64,000 nucleotides of DNA from Ligula intestinalis (GCA_036362985.1 JAYGXS010000002.1:6216471-6280470), one strand, 5' to 3'. Shown: positions 40,030 through 53,240, counted from the stretch's first letter. Translations and numbers: made by a program. Notes: generated by a model not told the origin, from the sequence alone.

Positions 40030-43000
40030 ATAGCTTAAAGCCAGAAATAAGCCAACTTTATGGTGTATCTGAGAAAAAAGTGTCGTTTTTGCAAGTTTAA
40101 GCGATTTTTTGTCTTAGGAAGCGTTAAACGGGACTCTGAAATGCGTAATCGATTCAAAAAAATATTAACGTACGGTTTTTACATGGATTATCATGCAGAT
40201 TTTCCCAAAATATGTTATTCGTGTCAGCTTTGCAGCTTTTAAAGTAGCTTCCTCGTGGCAACCTGGAAACACTACACTAAAATGACTACTCAAATAGTGT
40301 TCTTCTTATTGATTTCCGATATTCTTATTGAATAAAATTTACTTAATAGAAAATTTCCACGCTAAGATTCTGTATCGTACTCATGTGGGAGAAAACTGCC
40401 TCTTGTTCAAATGTTATACATGATGAAATGGTATTTTTCGATACTACTAAATTCTAAGCATGAGACTATTTAAGACTTCAAAATAGCCTCTCGTTATTCA
40501 TTATATGTGTTTATTTACTAAGGTTGCTTATAAAAAATATGTTGTGATCCACGTCCATTGCAAAATTTTATGAGGAGTAGGTGACATTATTTTGACTTCT
40601 AGATTAATATGTGACTTTTAGGGGTTTAACAGATTTCAATAATTTGATTGACCCAATTGTGAAAAATTCGCGCCTCGGTGGACGTCAAAATCACAAAGTA
40701 GGGAGGGATTTTGCGCGTAAAAGCCTTCCCTTCAGTGTGAGTTCGACTCCCACCAAGGCTACGATTTTTCACAATTGGTCAATTGAATATATGACTTTGA
40801 TCAGATGAAATGCACGCAGCATGTCGTTTTTAAATCTCAAAGGCACGTAACACAGCAGGTAGGGTGTAGAATTAGTTGGGAATTCAACGATTTTTGAAAG
40901 CAAAATATGCCTTTTCTTTGAGTATAAAATTTAAAAAGGAATAAATTTCCACCAAATGTATACTATAAAAAAAATACTTTTATGCACGTTTTCTATCAAT
41001 TATATTTTAATATATAACTACATAGAAATTAATGAAAGAAAGTAAAGGTATATATGGTTTTTTAAACAAGTTCGTGGACAAATGCTAATGCGAAGGCCGG
41101 CCTCTATGCGTGACTGAAATAACTTGGAATAACGCTGCATTATACAAGGAATAGCAATGTTATTTAAGTAGTGTTTTCGAAATGCAGAATTATTTTAGAA
41201 TTTTGGTTAAAATGTAAATGAAGATGAAGAGAAGAAGACATAAAGAAGCTTTTGGAGTTCCTGGCGGCACAGAAGACTCGTTTTACAGCATTATCACACA
41301 GAAAATTGTAACCTTAATAAGGCCTTTGGTCTTCCAATAAACTAGAAAACTATAGTAAAATGCGGAAGTGACCAGAGAAACAGACTTTACCTGGTAAGTT
41401 TCCGTTGAAAATAAAGAGACTTAGCCGCTTTCTTTCAGCTTGTTAGTCAGTAAATATTCTAACAAAATTCGCAAACTGGAAAACAAAAGCTCTAAGAACG
41501 TTACATTTTAACATTATTTACCACTTATCGTGTAGTCAGCTATAGCCAACAAGTTGTGCTATTTATTTCGTGGTAAAGCTTGGTTTATTCCCCACGTGAG
41601 AATTATGTGCCAACTGCAGATAGCGTGACATTTATACATGGCCTCTGTTCAAAATTTTGTAAATCCATTTACAAAACCTTTTTGAAACCAACCAAAAGCC
41701 TGGCTGAAGGAAATCTTGGTCTTAGGTACGTTTGGATTTTAAAAAAACCTTATGGTTCTTTTTTCCTTATTGGTGGGCTCGACTAAGAATCTAAAACAGG
41801 AGTACAAGGAAGTGCATATTTAATTTTAATCTGATCTTTCTCGATATTTGGTGTGCCACCATGACCTAATAATTAAGTTCATAGTCTTTTAATATTGCGT
41901 TACATTAGTTATCGTTTTCAAAAGTATGATGGCTACTTAAAATCCAACTATTATCGCTAAGGAAAAAGGCATTTATCACTTAAGTTTAATATGCATGCAT
42001 AGATTTCTTTCATAATATACTTCACTTTAATGACCAATGTTATTCAGATTTTCAGTATATTCGGCTGTTTTCGTAGCCAAGAGCTTCAGCTCCCGGACTG
42101 TTGCGTTACTCACTTTGGGTGTTTAGGCCTATGACTTATGTTGAAAAAGTCGGTGTACGTCCATACTTCGAGGTGTTTCACCGAGATGCTTGATTTCCGT
42201 GACCGATAATATTTATTAACATTTCATTCATTTATCAGGTTAGTACGCATAAATGCATATAACTTATTTAAAACATACCGAACAGTATGCGTGGATTAAT
42301 TAGTTACGTTTTTTGCGTTAAAACTCTTCTATTTCTAAGATAAAGAAAGACAATTTTCTTATTAAATTACTATCAATAAAAACATAATGGTCAAATTAAT
42401 ATATTTGTGAATATATATGTATCAACCAATACATACTCGAGAATATGTCTATGTATAAATATATGTATATTCATACGAGATCGTCAGTATCCCGGTTTGG
42501 GGTAGAGTCTGACGTTAACACTGGAATTTACAGCCTCTCCACAGTTAAACCAAGCTGTGACTACGTAAAAAAGATGATATATTTGTTATCTCCAAATAGA
42601 GCAGCAAGAATTGATCCACCAAAACCTCGATTCCATATTTCCAGGAATTCGAATTGCCTACGGAAGAGAGACAAATGAACAACTCCTATTGTAAGATGTC
42701 CTCGTTCACAAAAAAAAACAACGGAAAACTTTGAACGTCAGCTAAGGGTAAAGGTATATATTCTGCGGTCATATAACATTCAAGAAGTAACCATCTTATG
42801 GCTAACGACGCAACGCTTCTAAAAGCATCTTAAGTCTACCGAAATTTTATTGTTCGGATGAAAATAAACTTATCGAATAGGAAACAAATCCAAAACTATT
42901 TTCCCAAAATTGGTATACTCCGACGTTTGTTCGTCGCATACGGCATTAATGGTCCAAACAAAGATATATTTTCAGATGGAGTTCAAAGGCATTTACTTGA

Positions 43001-43100
43001 ATTAACCTGACCTGTGAGCAGTGAAACGTCAAAGACAACGAATAGGCAAACCCTGCCGTATGCAAATAATACGTCTGAGCTCATCGAAGAATTGCTAGGA
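40030..43100. other. AT-rich region upstream of CCDC146, largely unique
   Basis: No domain-bearing ORF. It should contain the CCDC146 promoter and any 5' UTR exon. A small element with inverted ends lies at 40644-40788. Numerous ATATAT and AAAT stretches. Confidence 0.5.
40644..40788. repeat. Small element with terminal inverted repeats and a tRNA-like interior
   Basis: The left arm TTGATTGACCCAATTGTGAA and the right arm (reverse complement TTCAATTGACCAATTGTGAA) pair over about 25 nt. The interior has GTGTGAGTTCGACTCCCACC, a B-box-like sequence. A related left part occurs near 700. MITE or SINE; undecided. Confidence 0.55.
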
Positions 43101-43171
43101 AGAATAGATACGAATTGCGCACAAGCCTACAATTATATTGCACACCCAGTTTATACGCCATAAGTACGGAG

Positions 43172-43870
43172 GTCCCTAATGGCAATATTCCGGAACCAAA
43201 GGTTAAAGTTGTTTCAGTGGAACCAAACGTCCCACTTTGGTCCCACTGCGCCGTGATTGCGTATATGGGCGGTATTCCGTGCACTGACCCGGGTAGTCTA
43301 CAAGCTGTCATCGAAATGGATGGTCGAACACCCACACACAAGCTACCACGTCAGCCTGAAAAAAAACCTACGCGCACGCACGCCTCATCTATTTGCTTCC
43401 TCTCCCTCTCCAAACGCGGTGCCTGGATCAATGCTTTGCTCAGGCAACTTTTGCCGGCGTATGCCTAGGGCGAAATACCCGTGTTCAGGGTGCAGGCGTT
43501 CAAATAGGGGGGGTCTGGGTGTAGAGAGGTAGGGGGCGACTACGTGCGTCAAGTGCAGTCCGAGCAGACTTGGTTAAGCATACGCCGGCAAAAGTCGCCT
43601 GAGCAAGGCATCGATCCAGGCGCCGCATTTGGAGAGGTGGAGGAAGCAAATGCAGGAGGTGTGCGTGCGCGTAGGGTTTTTCTCAGGTGGACGTGGGAGC
43701 TTATAAGTGGGAGTTCGACCAACGATTTTGATGACCGCTTGTAGACAACCTGGGCCAGTGCACGGAATACCACTCATATACGCAATTACAGCGCAGTGCT
43801 ACCAAAGTGGGACCCTTCGTTCCACTGGAACCACTTTTACCTTTGGTTCCGGTACATTGTCATTAGGGGT
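43172..43870. repeat. Large inverted repeat (foldback), arms about 295 nt
   Basis: The left arm 43172-43466 and the right arm 43578-43870 are reverse complements at roughly 85% by eye, with a spacer of about 111 nt. The arms encode similar peptides on opposite strands (YMGGIPCTDPGSLQAV and YMSGIPCTGPGCLQAV frames), but no known domain. Outer ends GGTCCCTAATGGCAATATTC and ACCCCTAATGACAATGTACC (reverse complement). No obvious target duplication. Confidence 0.8.
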
Positions 43871-45540
43871 CGGCTTTTTAAGCAGAAAAGGAATCATTTA
43901 AAACTACCGTCTACCGCTTGTTATGCAGTCTATTTGGTCAAATCGGGAAAGCTCTGTCCATTAGCATGCACTTACATCAGTTGTCGGTGAGAAGCTAGGA
44001 CCACCTATCCCAGGTTGCTATGCACACACTCGACACAGGACAAAAGTTCGCATGAGAAAACCCAAATCGTTGACGCCTGCCTACCTCAGACTGGCTGCAA
44101 AATCTAAGGAAGAATGCACTCGGACAAATTATGCACTTACAAGTATATTGATTTAGATACCAGGAACAAACCTCTCAAAATTAAAAAGAAGCACAAACAG
44201 AGACTATTTAGCGAATCTTTAAATGCAGGTGACGAATATTGACTTACATTCTGACTAAACATAGATTTAAGTAAAAGGCATCGTTTAAACTAAACAACTT
44301 TCTGAAACCTCTTATTTGTCTGACGACGATCAAGAGAACCAGAGGAAAATATATTTGATGACAATTTTTAAAAATGTAAATAATTATTGATAGGCTGTAG
44401 ATAATTCAATATGTTCATGCATGAAATTTGAATTTTCAATTAAAAATTAATTCTACTTTTCAAGAAAAATCATACACTTTAATCGAGGTGTATGTTTAAG
44501 CTCTCCAAAACCTAGGATCATTTCATAGACAGTTTTCCAATTAAGTTCAGCCATTGATGCATACACTTCCTAAGTGCCATAACCACAGGAAAGACGGTTG
44601 CTCATGCATGCAGACTTTCAGAAATATTTTGAAACGTTTATAACTCAAAGTTCTCAGATTTCAATCCCAAAACTTTCACCTCTACAAATATACGCGTTAA
44701 AAGTACATTTAAAAACGCGCTTACTCTTACAATGTTTTAAACAATTGGCAAGACATGGTTACGTAAAGTAGAAAAATTAGAAAATCGTTTATGTATATCA
44801 AACCAATCGCAAGTCAGTGCGCAGGGTCCGCGAAGCTGTACACTAAACTGTTGGTACAACAGACTACAAATTTCCACGCATTTGTCTATAAGTGAGAAGA
44901 AATGGGAAAAGGCTCGTGTAGATTCATTAATAGAAATTGAAATTTGATCTCTCACTATCCTGGCAATCCATCAGTTTTTGTGTAAAGCACTTTTTGATTG
45001 CAACCACCTAGGCTAAAAATCCGAGCTAAAAACTCCAGTTGTGATTTAATAAATGATCTGATCCTTTTTGAAGTGAGGTCATCCTCAAAAGTCGTAAAGG
45101 CTTTCAAGATAGTGCGCAGTCCAAACATTGCGTTTCTTTCACCTTGGAGGAAATAAGCAGATGGGTTAGGCAAAATCGTCGTCTGTGCCGATGTACCGCT
45201 GGGAAAGTGATTTGCAGTTTCTGAAGATGTTGCTGGGTTTTGTAGGCGAAAAGGGGATAACTACCGACGTGCGAATGCGAACTCCGACGATTCAAACGTT
45301 GATAGATGCGTAAAAGAAAGTAAAAACCTGAAATTTTTCTGTGAATAATTATTTTTTCTCCTCCTCTTCATCTCCTATTTAGTATTAATTGGTATCGACC
45401 CAGGGATAGGGCCAAACCCGCTTTCATTGTGTGGTCTCCTTGTTCCGTGTTTGTGATATTTGAAAGCATACTGGACTGTATATTAATTTCCGGAGAGGCA
45501 TTAAGGTCATAATTTGTCATTTTTCTCCAACATTCTTAGG
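43871..45540. other. Intergenic, no gene recognised
   Basis: AT-rich. ORFs of up to 72 codons on the minus strand (44737-45295) show no domain. Nothing repeated elsewhere in the window was noticed. Confidence 0.4.
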
Positions 45541-46410
45541 GTTTGCCAAAATCCTTAGCTTTTTAAACCTCGCCACCCAATACATACAATTTACCAAGTG
45601 GCTACTGCAGTTCAGCTTCAAAAAATGCCGAGTAATCCGCTTAGGGTCTAGTCACAGAAAAGTGAAACCATTTGAGTATGACTATTCGATCAGAGGTCAC
45701 CAACTCAGGCAAGTGAACAAAATACGGGATCTAGATGTATGCATACCGCCCAACCTCAAACCCTCAACTCACTGTGCTAAAACTGCAAAGAAGGCTATTG
45801 GCATCCTAGGAGCAATTAGAAAGTCCGTCCTCTATTTTGATGAGGATCTTTTTGGATGAGTCTTCGGAACATTTGTTTGGCCGATGTTAGAGTACTGCGT
45901 CCAGGCGTGGTGGCCCTGGATCAAGAAAGATTACGCAGCGCTTGAGAAAGTCCAAAGAAGGGTGACCAAGATAATCAGTAGCTTAGGAGGTCTTCCTTCT
46001 GAAGGTCGTCTAAAGAGGCTCAATCTTTTCCTCTCTTTTACAGGTAATACAGAGAAGATACGATTATGGTGTTCAAACTCGTCAGGTGACTTATAGGAAT
46101 AAGAACAAATGATACATGTACGTGATCCTCAGTACAAACTGAAGAAACACTATGCCAACCTAGAAGTGCGGGCCAAATTTTTCTCCCACCGGGTCTTTGA
46201 AGACTACAATAAACTTCCTTTCTCAGTTGCTCTTGCTGAAAGCTTCGGCGCATTTAAAGAAAGCTTTATCTTACTTTACTTGCTGGTCATACATTTGATA
46301 GTCAACAACTATTAATAGAATATGTAAATGTCTTTGAACCACATGCATGATCTGACAGCATCTATCTGAAAAACGGGTTTTCAAAGGCTCTGCCTATCTC
46401 CATTGTATAT
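45540..46410 (+). mobile_element. LINE C-terminal fragment with frameshifts
   Basis: ORF pieces at 45662-45859, 45884-46096 and 46109-46315 read VNKIRDLDVCIPPNLKPSTH, EYCVQAWWPWIKKDYAALEK and VQRRVTKIISSLGG, then FFSHRVFEDYNKLPFSVALA. This is the region after the catalytic core. A 3' UTR with TTCAAAGGCTCTGCCTAT follows, also seen near 51780. Confidence 0.82.
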
Positions 46411-46970
46411 ACCGAATTATTACTAGGCATATTTCATATGTTGACCAAAAAACATCAACACAGTTATGCGGCTTAAAGTGTCAGTAACTTCCAGACGCCG
46501 ATGAATAAACAGATTTCAACCCGACTAGTATTCATTCACGCGATTAACTGTAAAATAATGCAGTTTCTTCTAGACACCAATGCCAAGTTCAGCAGAGACA
46601 GCAAGGTGGCATAGAATACGTCATCCAATATTCAAGGCTATCGCTGATGGTGGAAAGGAGGCGGCATTTAGTAACTCCGACAGCGATGCATAAAAATTAA
46701 ATGGAAGTTTTGTGGCCATAATTCCAATGTAAGCACTTGGTCGTGCGAACTAGGCAGATAACGGTGACCATCTCCCGAAATTAAAGGACTGTAGGAGTCT
46801 AAGACAAAAGCAATGAAACTGTGAGCGATGGCCCTCAAAATCGGAGTTTCCTTCGGAATTTTTCTTCAGTGTCCATTATACGGAACCACCTCTCCATACC
46901 TGCTTTCCATCGCATGTCGCCAATAATTCCATTATAAACACTGTATTATTGACACCGCACCTAGTTTTGA
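46411..46970. other. Intergenic, no gene recognised
   Basis: No domain-bearing ORF and no repeat recognised. Confidence 0.35.
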
Positions 46971-46973
46971 CAG

Positions 46974-47205
46974 GGTTAAATCCGTTCAGTCCGGTTAAAT
47001 CACATGCATTGGATGAGATCCCACGTGTACTTGCACGGGATTTACCTGAAGATTTAGTGGAGCCACTCTCTGGTATTTTTCGAAAATCGCTGGAAACAGG
47101 TTAACGTCCTGAAACATGGAAGTTGGCAAATATTGTACCCATTCATAAGTACGATCACGGCTCCATGCCATGCTTTTTTGCAAACTGACAGAAAGTGTAA
47201 TTTAA
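46974..47205 (+). mobile_element. LINE fragment, start of reverse transcriptase domain
   Basis: The frame reads LDEIPRVLARDLPEDLVEPL and SGIFRKSLETG, stop, RPETWKLANIVPIHK. This is the entry of a LINE reverse transcriptase, the same region as 48376-48520. An internal stop is present and nothing follows in frame. Confidence 0.7.
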
Positions 47206-47229
47206 AAATCGATTTTATCGATCGATACA

Positions 47230-49610
47230 TTTCGCGATCAAATCAGTCCGGCGTGGTTTCTGTGAGTAGAGGTCTTGTCTTAGAAACCTTTTCACAACGC
47301 TAGACAATGCTATGTATGTGAAGAGCGAAGTAAGTGTGTGCAAGAGGCCTAAAAGGATTACCCATGGTATGGAGGCTATTTGGCTGACAATTAAGGCATG
47401 GGGGTCGCAGCCCCTGGAAGCCGTGACCATCTGCCGACCACCGCGGACAGACTTTGAGGCAAAAGCGTGTTTACTGGTGTGCATAAAGGAGGTAGGGGAT
47501 CGACCCCATGTTGTACTAATGGGTGGCTTCAATGTGCCCAACATAAGTTGGGACGATTAGCGGGCAAATTGCTCATAAAATGCCTTTGATCAATATCTTC
47601 GAAAAACAACACTTGAGGCTCTTCTTACACAACATGTCCTCGTTCCAACTAGAGCATGCGGGTGGTAACAGGCTAGTTGTTTAGACCTTGTCTTCACCAA
47701 GCATTCCGACAATATAGACGAAGTATGCTGCCTACCTACAAATGGTCGAAGTGATCACGCTGTACTTTCGTGGGATTATGGTCTATATTCGTTACCCTCT
47801 ACAGTAAAACAACCAAGGCCGAATATATGGCGAGGCGACTTCTCTCAAATGAAAGTAGAGGCATAACAAATGGACTGGAGTGGTTGTTGCATCTAATGCG
47901 CAGTCATTGTCCACTTTTAGTGCCCAAAATATCTAGCCGACCTCAATGGCTGAAAAGGGATCTCAAAAGATGGATCAATAAAAAAGAAAAGCTTTGGAAG
48001 AAATTTTGCAAAAAAAGCTGCAACGAAGCTTTTAAACAGTACAAAATCCAGTGGAACAAGGTAAAACAAAGGGTTTTGAAAGGCCGACGGGACTTTGAGA
48101 TCGATATAATTTGTAGAGCTGTCAAAAATCCAAAGTTCCTATGCAGTTATTTAAGGAAAAGCACACGCAACGGGAACCCGATTCCTCTTATACAAAATGA
48201 GGATGGTCTTGAGATCTCCGAAATCTGCTGAGTTCTTTCAGTTACTTTTCATCATCGAAACTGCCTTCTTCGCAACTGTTGACGAGGTCACGGGAGCACC
48301 AAATATTGAGGATATGTTGTTGGGAGAAGAGACTATTTTCCAAGAACTAAAAGCTTAAAGGAATTTAAATCTCCGGGTCCAGATAAAATTCCTGCAAAAT
48401 TGCTCAAGGACCTCGCTAGAGAGCTGACTAAACCACTTTTCATGATGTGCCAGAAATCGTTTGATACTGGAGTACTTCCTCCGGACTGGAAAACTGTGCA
48501 TATTACACAGCTTTACAAAAGTGGTAGTCGTGCATCTGCGATCAATTACAGACCCGTGAGTCTGACCTCCATATGCTGCAAGATAATGGAGAAGATCATC
48601 AAGAAGAAATTGATGATACATGGTGAAACTTCCAATGTTTTTTCGAATGCGCGATATGGCTTTCGCAGGGGTAGGTCATGTGTAACAAACTTGCTCTACA
48701 CGATGCAAAGCTGGACAAGGGCAATTGATGCAAAAGAAACCATATATGCAGCCTACATTGATCTCCGGAAGGCCTTCGACAGTGTTCCACACCAACATCT
48801 CCTGCAAAAGTTGAGACTGATGGGTATCGGAGGCAGACTTCTTACGTGGATTTAGAAGTACCTCCTGGTCGTTCCTAAACGGTGTGTGTAGGATAACAAA
48901 ATTCAAGGCCGACAGTTATTTAGAGCGGATTCCCATGTGGTCCAGTACTCGGACCCAACCTCTTTCTTTTGTTCGTTAATGATTGTGTACAGTAATTTAA
49001 CTGCCATTGTGCCATTTTTGCAGATGATGTACAAATATGGAAGGTGATCAAGTGTGCTGCAAATGAAGATAACTTCCAGGAAAATCTTTGTCAATTAAAC
49101 GATTGGTTGCATAGATGGCTGCTGTCCCTCAATTCGGACACACGCACTCTGTTGCGCCTGGGAATTCGAAATTCGGCCCCTGATGCGCGAACCTACAATC
49201 TAAACGGAATCCCATCCAAAAAAACAGAAAAACAAAATGATCTCGGCGTCTGTATGACACACAACCTCAAACCTTCGAAACAATGTTGTAAGGCTGCTAA
49301 ATCTTCAACTCCAATGTTGTGGTCATTCACGGTCATTCACGGTTTTTGAAGAAAACTGTTTCTCAATAATCTTCGGTACCTTCATAAGGCCGCATCTTGA
49401 TAACGCGATTCAAGCCTGGAAACCGTGGATGCAGAGGGAGTATAACATTCTTGTGAGGGTGCAGTAGCGGGCTACAAAATAAGTAAGAGGCCAAGGTCCA
49501 CTACCATATGAGATCTGCCTAAAAAATCTTAATCTCTATCTTCTGAGTTATAGGCAGTTTTGCAGAGATTTGATACAAACCTTCCGTATTAATAAATAAA
49601 TATATTTTAT
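47230..49610 (+). mobile_element. LINE, longest copy: endonuclease end, linker and reverse transcriptase, broken
   Basis: 47312-47560 holds the end of the apurinic endonuclease (HVVLMGGFNVPNISWDD). 47770-48231 is the linker (WLKRDLKRWINKKEKLWKKF). 48376-48855 is reverse transcriptase (SPGPDKIPAKLLKDLARELT, YRPVSLTSICCKIMEKIIKK, YGFRRGRSCVTNLLYTMQSW, YIDLRKAFDSVPHQHLL). 49010-49350 has the catalytic FADD and NDLGVCMTHNLKPSKQC. At least three frameshifts and stops. Best template in the window for classifying the family. Confidence 0.88.
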
Positions 49611-50430
49611 ATTTTAGGCCCGAAGGACCTCGTCATTGCAAACTTAGTGCTGTGGAAAAATAAATTCAAAGTTGATAAATGCTGCTCTCCGTGAACAACC
49701 ACAGAGGCAGCGGGAGCGTTTATTTCTGTTGGCAAATAAAATAATTACCCATCAACATATCGTATTTTAAAATAGAAGTCAACAATCTCTGAAAACGCAT
49801 GGTGAACCAAGGAGGAAGCAGTGGAAAAAAACTCCTACCATTAAACAGGGGCAGAGTTAGGTGGACTTCCGCTTCAAAAGAAAACAAAACGTAGGAGAAA
49901 AAAACTGCTTCTGCAAAATTTAGAAGATTAGTTGATAGGATTGATTGTAGTGCAATGAGACAGGACTGTTGATGAGAACGTATGAGGGTTGGAAATGCTT
50001 CTTGTCAATTGGAAAATCATAGAGAAGCAGAGGCTGTCGTTCACCACTGTAACACCGCCCGACTGGATTCATGATCAACCATCATGGAGGTGAGACCGGA
50101 AAAGGCCATCGCGGACAACAGGGTCGACAAGATGAGGGAAAGGCAGAGGTCACGTGATCATCACCGAAACGCCGGAGATGCGATCTTGTGGACTACGGAG
50201 GTCAGTGAGGAGCTGGCGAAAATAGCTGAACTGCCGTGAGCACGATTAGAGACCATGAAGCCCATCGTCAGGGTTGTAAAACGCGGAATGGAGAACGGCA
50301 ATAATGACTGGACAGGGACGGGGACGAAGCATCGTTGCAAATATCACTCTAAAAAAGAAGAAATATACATAGATGGAAAACAATGAAATATAGATATAAC
50401 CACCTCAAATACCAAAAGAACCTTTTTCAA
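49611..50430. repeat. Repeat-like region shared with about 58.2-58.6 kb
   Basis: Words such as CGTGATCATCACCGAAACGC (50153) and AGATCATCACCAAAATATGG (58382) align within a longer diverged match. Probably the 3' part of the minus-strand LINE that follows. No coding content is recognised. Confidence 0.4.
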
Positions 50431-50434
50431 AATC

Positions 50435-51655
50435 CTAAAGTTGTGTGTTTGGGAAGGAGACGGATAACAACGACTTTATATCTTCCGAAATTAAGGTTTT
50501 ACGTAATTTGACTTTAAAAACTGCTAAGTTAGACGACAGCCTAATTTCGAGGGGAATATTATTCCAGAGGAAAGCATATTTGGAGGCAAAGAAGTGAGAA
50601 TGGTTCGAAGTGGAGCTAAAGGGGGGCGCAATAATCCTGGAGGAATTACGAGTGGCATAAAATCTATCTGCGGGAATGAGAGCGTCGATTCGTGGGAGGA
50701 AAGCGGCAGAGTTAACGTAAAAAAGGAAGCAAAGGCCCGCTTCGAGTCTTCTGACCCAAAGAAATGTCATGTTCACTAACTGACATCTCTCCATACAAGA
50801 AGTAGTGGATCGAGGAAGAGCGAATATTTTGCGAGTAAACATCCTGTGTACATTTTCAAACTTACCGCGGTCAGAAGCATTCATTAGACCAAAGAGGGGA
50901 CAGCAGTATTCTAGGATGGGTAAAGCATACATGCGATAAAGTTTTTACTTTATTTGCAGCAGGGAGAAATTATGTGATATAAATCCGCATATCGGTCCCG
51001 CATTCGCAGCTATTTTATACGCATGAGGCGACAATGCTAATTTATTTGTGTAGCTTAGACCTAAGTATTTTATGATGGATCGTTCTAAAAGTGGAGTATT
51101 TTGAAAGACTAGTGGACGAGGAAGCTTGGCGGGATCGAAACACATGAAACTACACTTGGATGGAGAGAACACCATCTGCCAGGTAGCACCCGAACGTGAG
51201 AGTGTTTGCAGTTCCGCATTGATTTTATCAACGCATATACTTGCCATGTCCTTAGAAAATGCATGTTTGTATTTGAGGTCGTCTGCATGAATGAGATTGT
51301 GTGAATTTTTTAGAACAGTCAAAATTCCGCTTATGTATAGAATGAAGAGTAAAGGACCCAAAACACTGCTTTTAAAAACGCCACTCGTAATCAGCTGAGC
51401 AGTGGGGTAACTATTACCTACTAGGACCTTCTGGCTGCGGTTCGAAAAGAAGGAACCGATGAAGTCGAGGAGAGGGGCACGGATGCCAATGGCTTCCAAA
51501 TTTACCAGAAGCCATCTGTGCGGTACCTTATCGAAGGCTTTGCTCAGGTCAAAGTAGATAACAACCACGGATTGCCGCTCCTTACGGAGGGAAGTGACGT
51601 GGTTAAGAAAAGCTAAGTGACATGTCTCACATGATATACACATGCTGCAGCACAA
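50435..51655 (-). mobile_element. LINE of a second family, reverse transcriptase and C-terminus
   Basis: Two minus-strand ORFs split by one stop. 51655-50945 holds VVVIYFDLSKAFDKVPHRWL, VLGPLLFILYISGI and LIHADDLKYKHAF. 50932-50435 holds MYALPILEYCCPLFGLMNAS and FFASKYAFLWNNIPLEIRLS. The catalytic Tyr/Phe-Ala-Asp-Asp reads HADD. This differs from the plus-strand LINEs and is better preserved. 5' truncated at about 51655. Confidence 0.87.
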
Positions 51656-51659
51656 CGGG

Positions 51660-51840
51660 AACTATGTGACAAATTAGCCTAGAAACACCACTTCACCATG
51701 TGACGGTCTATATGTTCCTGACTAAAAACTTGTTAACATTGTTTATAACTCTTGAGATTTTCATGTGAAAAATAGGGAGTTCAAAGGCGCAAGCCTATTT
51801 TGTATTCCGATGTACTGACTGACTGATTGACTGACTGAAA
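51660..51840 (+). mobile_element. LINE 3' UTR with (TGAC)n tail
   Basis: TTCAAAGGCGCAAGCCTATT then TGACTGACTGATTGACTGAC. It matches the 3' UTR of the 45.5-46.4 kb LINE. No coding part. Confidence 0.6.
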
Positions 51841-51849
51841 CTGGACAAA

Positions 51850-52275
51850 ACCCAGGGATTAAGAGCGTCCAGTAGATATTATCTTCTTTCACTTCACCAA
51901 GGCATTTGATCGCGTTCCACATCGGCAGCTCATCTGAAAGCTATCCGAAATTGGGATAATAGGAAATCTCCTGAATTGTATTGAACATTTTCCGAGAGAT
52001 CTTAGTCAAAAAAATTATTGGAAGTAACTGCTGTTCAGGGTGGAGATCCGTCAAAATTGGAGTTCCACAAGGGTCAGTCCATGGACAGCTCATTTTTATC
52101 ATCTACGTAAAGGACACAGTGTGAGAAGTTAAACCTGACAAAGTACACTTTGCAGATAATCTCAAACTAAGCAGGGTGATATAAGACAAAGGAGCCTTCC
52201 AAATGCTACAAGAGGACATAGACCTGTTACACTCTTGGAGCAAGAGTTCGTGCATGAACTCTAAACCAAAATAGT
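51850..52275 (+). mobile_element. Decayed LINE reverse transcriptase fragment
   Basis: Readable pieces: FFHFTKAFDRVPHRQLI, then GVPQGSVHGQLIFIIYVKDT, then HFADNLKLSRVI and LLHSWSKSSCMN. FADD has become FADN. Several stops and shifts. Confidence 0.75.
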
Positions 52276-53201
52276 GTGTATATATGCACATGTTATCACC
52301 AAGACATCGCAAGAATGCATTCTTGCGGCAATATTTCAGGGGAGACCGACCACTTGCAACCGTGCATGTCCAAAGAGGCCTATTAAGGACGACCAAGGTG
52401 TCATAACACAATGCTCCAAAGTCGCAGCGAGATCAATGTGGGTGGTTATGATCGCTCGATCGTCAGTGGGAAACGCGGCGCCGGGGGGCAACTAAAGGAG
52501 TGGCACGTAGGAGTGCTGACATAGCGTGAGGGAAAACGGTGCAACTACGACAGCGAGAAGTATCGGGATGGGGAGTCAGCGGTTGTGAGGGAAACAGGCA
52601 GCGGCCTCCTCGCAGACACTTGATAAAATCGTGTGGAAAAGTGACAAACTTGGTGTACGTAAACAATCATTCAGTCTCTTAAGTCGCTACATAGCCTCCC
52701 TCTGAGCTGCAGAACAGTTATCAGTGCTGTGGAGTAAATGCTGAGAGGGAAAGGCGTGTGTACAACTCTCAATCCTACCATAACCGGTATCATAAAAGAA
52801 CAATCAATCGACAGCCCTTACCTAGTCCGCTTAGCAGGTTTTGAGAACTGCCTCCTACGCAAAGACTTTCCTTAGAGAACAGAACTTTCAAATAACAGAC
52901 CTAATATACTAAAATATACTTTCATATTTTTCAGTTAAAAATGGGGCATCTGGAATGCTGTGAGTCTATCGAGAAATGTTCAAGTAATAGAAGTTTGTAA
53001 CGGTGATTATGAGGACATTGATATTTAAGTCCTTTACAACTTCAATGAGTCCCTCACTAATCAAGCTCTAGCCGTAAATAACTTTGTTCAAAAATTTTCT
53101 AAAATACAATTTATTTTAATTTCTCGATAACACAAACATCTGAAGTGCGGGCCAGATGAGAATTGTGTACCATAACAACGCATAAGCAAACCTCGAGTTA
53201 G
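52276..53201. other. Upstream region of IFT22, no other gene recognised
   Basis: GC-rich with unassigned ORFs at 52274-52666, then AT-rich from 52850. The IFT22 promoter should lie at the right end. No TATA box is obvious. Confidence 0.4.
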
Positions 53202-53240
53202 ATGGCACATTTAAAAATTGCTGTAGTTGGTCCACAAGGA
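53202..53240 (+). CDS. IFT22: IFT22 exon 1
   Basis: Thirteen codons, MAHLKIAVVGPQG, ending inside the P-loop. The following 33-nt intron (53241-53273, gtaaat to aatag) joins it to SGKS and restores GPQGSGKS. Confidence 0.92.

Noticed and set aside
43115..43777. Paired ORFs on opposite strands as a protein-coding pair.
   Set aside because: The similarity is a consequence of the inverted repeat; no domain.
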